A stretch of 46,797 nt of DNA from Flavobacteriales bacterium (GTDB lineage: Bacteria > Bacteroidota > Bacteroidia > Flavobacteriales_F > PHOS-HE28), in the NCBI GenBank assembly GCA_020635715.1, contig JACJZG010000023.1, positions 1 to 46,797 on the forward strand, written 5' to 3'. Numbering within the stretch: position 1 is the stretch's first letter; every line of letters starts with the position of its first letter. The translations under genes and the position numbers were made by a program. The notes under the pieces are model-generated. The model was given only the letters and a program-made list of their open reading frames with translations. It was not told the DNA's origin and did no database searches. Shown here in pieces: positions 46,316 through 46,797 of this stretch.

Positions 46316-46797
46316 AGCCGACCAGGTGATATGCCGCCAGAATGGCGATATCCAAGGCGATCGCCAGCACCAGTATCCCCCAACTCCATTTAACTCGTCG
46401 GCTTACATCCGGTAGCGCCAAGAACCTTGCATAGCTCCATAGGGAGAATGGAAAGAGGAGTGCGGCAAGCAAGGACGCGGTCAGCGCAGCAACCAACATC
46501 AGGGGAACCTCTTTGCCAAGCATGGTGGTGCGCGAGGTGATGAACAGAAAGACCACGAACAGGAGAATGGCGATCCCATTTGCCAAAATTGTCGAACGGT
46601 AGCGCCAACCCGACCCGTGCGCACGTTTCGTTGCTATACGCACCAGACCGGTGATGAGCCATGACATGAACCACACCAACACGATCAACGTCGAAATGAC
46701 CAAGGCCAACTGATGCCATTGGGGATCATTCCACCACGGCACCTTTCGATAGGTGGAACTTCCGAAGGTCAGATGTGTCACCTGGCCATCGTCTACC
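46302..46797 (-). CDS. C-terminal membrane part of a truncated gene, possibly a serine hydrolase
   Basis: The frame stays open to the window edge, so the 5' end is missing; about 164 residues are visible. VDDGQVTHLTFGSSTYRKVPWWNDPQW precedes four hydrophobic segments (ALVISTLIVLVWFMSWLITGLV, ILANGIAILLFVVFLFI, VPLMLVAALTASLLAALLFPFSLW, WSWGILVLAIALDIAILAAYHLV). A beta-strand end followed by a membrane tail is typical of beta-lactamase-type serine hydrolases with a C-terminal transmembrane domain. The catalytic part lies outside the window, so the family is a suggestion. A GTG at 46781 could instead start a short membrane protein. Confidence 0.55.
   Translation of the reverse strand, partial: VDDGQVTHLTFGSSTYRKVPWWNDPQWHQLALVISTLIVLVWFMSWLITGLVRIATKRAHGSGWRYRSTILANGIAILLFVVFLFITSRTTMLGKEVPLMLVAALTASLLAALLFPFSLWSYARFLALPDVSRRVKWSWGILVLAIALDIAILAAYHLVGYDFI

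Overview
The window looks like a chromosomal segment of a GC-rich member of the Bacteroidota, probably a Flavobacteriales-like bacterium. Five predicted proteins end in type IX secretion (T9SS) C-terminal sorting domains, two small proteins resemble the Bacteroidota HYC_CC_PP family, promoters carry a TTTG-type -7 element, and Shine-Dalgarno sequences are scarce. This assignment is inference; no rRNA or marker gene is present.

Left part (1-14.5 kb, all + strand): respiration and reduced-sulfur metabolism. It opens with the 3' end of ccoP, then ccoG, fixH/ccoH and a TauE/SafE-like membrane protein, the accessory set of a cbb3 oxidase. Next comes a cysteine-containing ArsR-type regulator with a TauE/SafE exporter, a persulfide dioxygenase-rhodanese, a YhcG/DUF1016 nuclease, two YeeE/YedE (PmpA/PmpB-like) transporters, a TsdA-like diheme cytochrome c, SoxB and Dps. 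A secreted DsrE-like protein, an OprD-like porin, a small rhodanese with a membrane partner, and a rhodanese lipoprotein follow. Four promoters here share a Crp/Fnr-like palindrome at nearly constant distance from a TTTG -7 element, suggesting one redox regulon.

Middle (14.5-18.2 kb, + strand): an arsenic operon of ArsR, ArsM, a 47-residue membrane peptide, an ArsC-like phosphatase-fold reductase and an MFS-rhodanese fusion. Two 19-bp operators lie upstream and a set of GC-rich palindromes lies between arsR and arsM.

Copper island (18.4-37.7 kb, - strand). Read in the direction of transcription, the secreted part is a HYC_CC_PP-like protein, a T9SS multicopper oxidase, a T9SS thioredoxin-like protein, a T9SS propeller protein, a T9SS galactose-oxidase-like candidate copper-radical enzyme, and a DUF305 membrane protein. 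The efflux part is an ATP-cone/Mrr-type nuclease, a P-loop kinase-like protein, a CopB-type ATPase (these three with 4-nt overlaps), a second HYC_CC_PP protein, CusA, a TolC-type protein, a small metal-binding lipoprotein and CusB. Together they suggest copper export from cytoplasm and periplasm plus oxidation at the cell surface.

Right end (37.9-46.8 kb, - strand): accessory material. It has a fibronectin-III-like protein, a protein with 14 perfect-length heptads, a single-chain type IIG restriction-modification enzyme, a T9SS beta-propeller-like protein, a small secreted protein, and the 3' end of a membrane protein that may be the tail of a serine hydrolase. No tRNA, rRNA or CRISPR array was seen.
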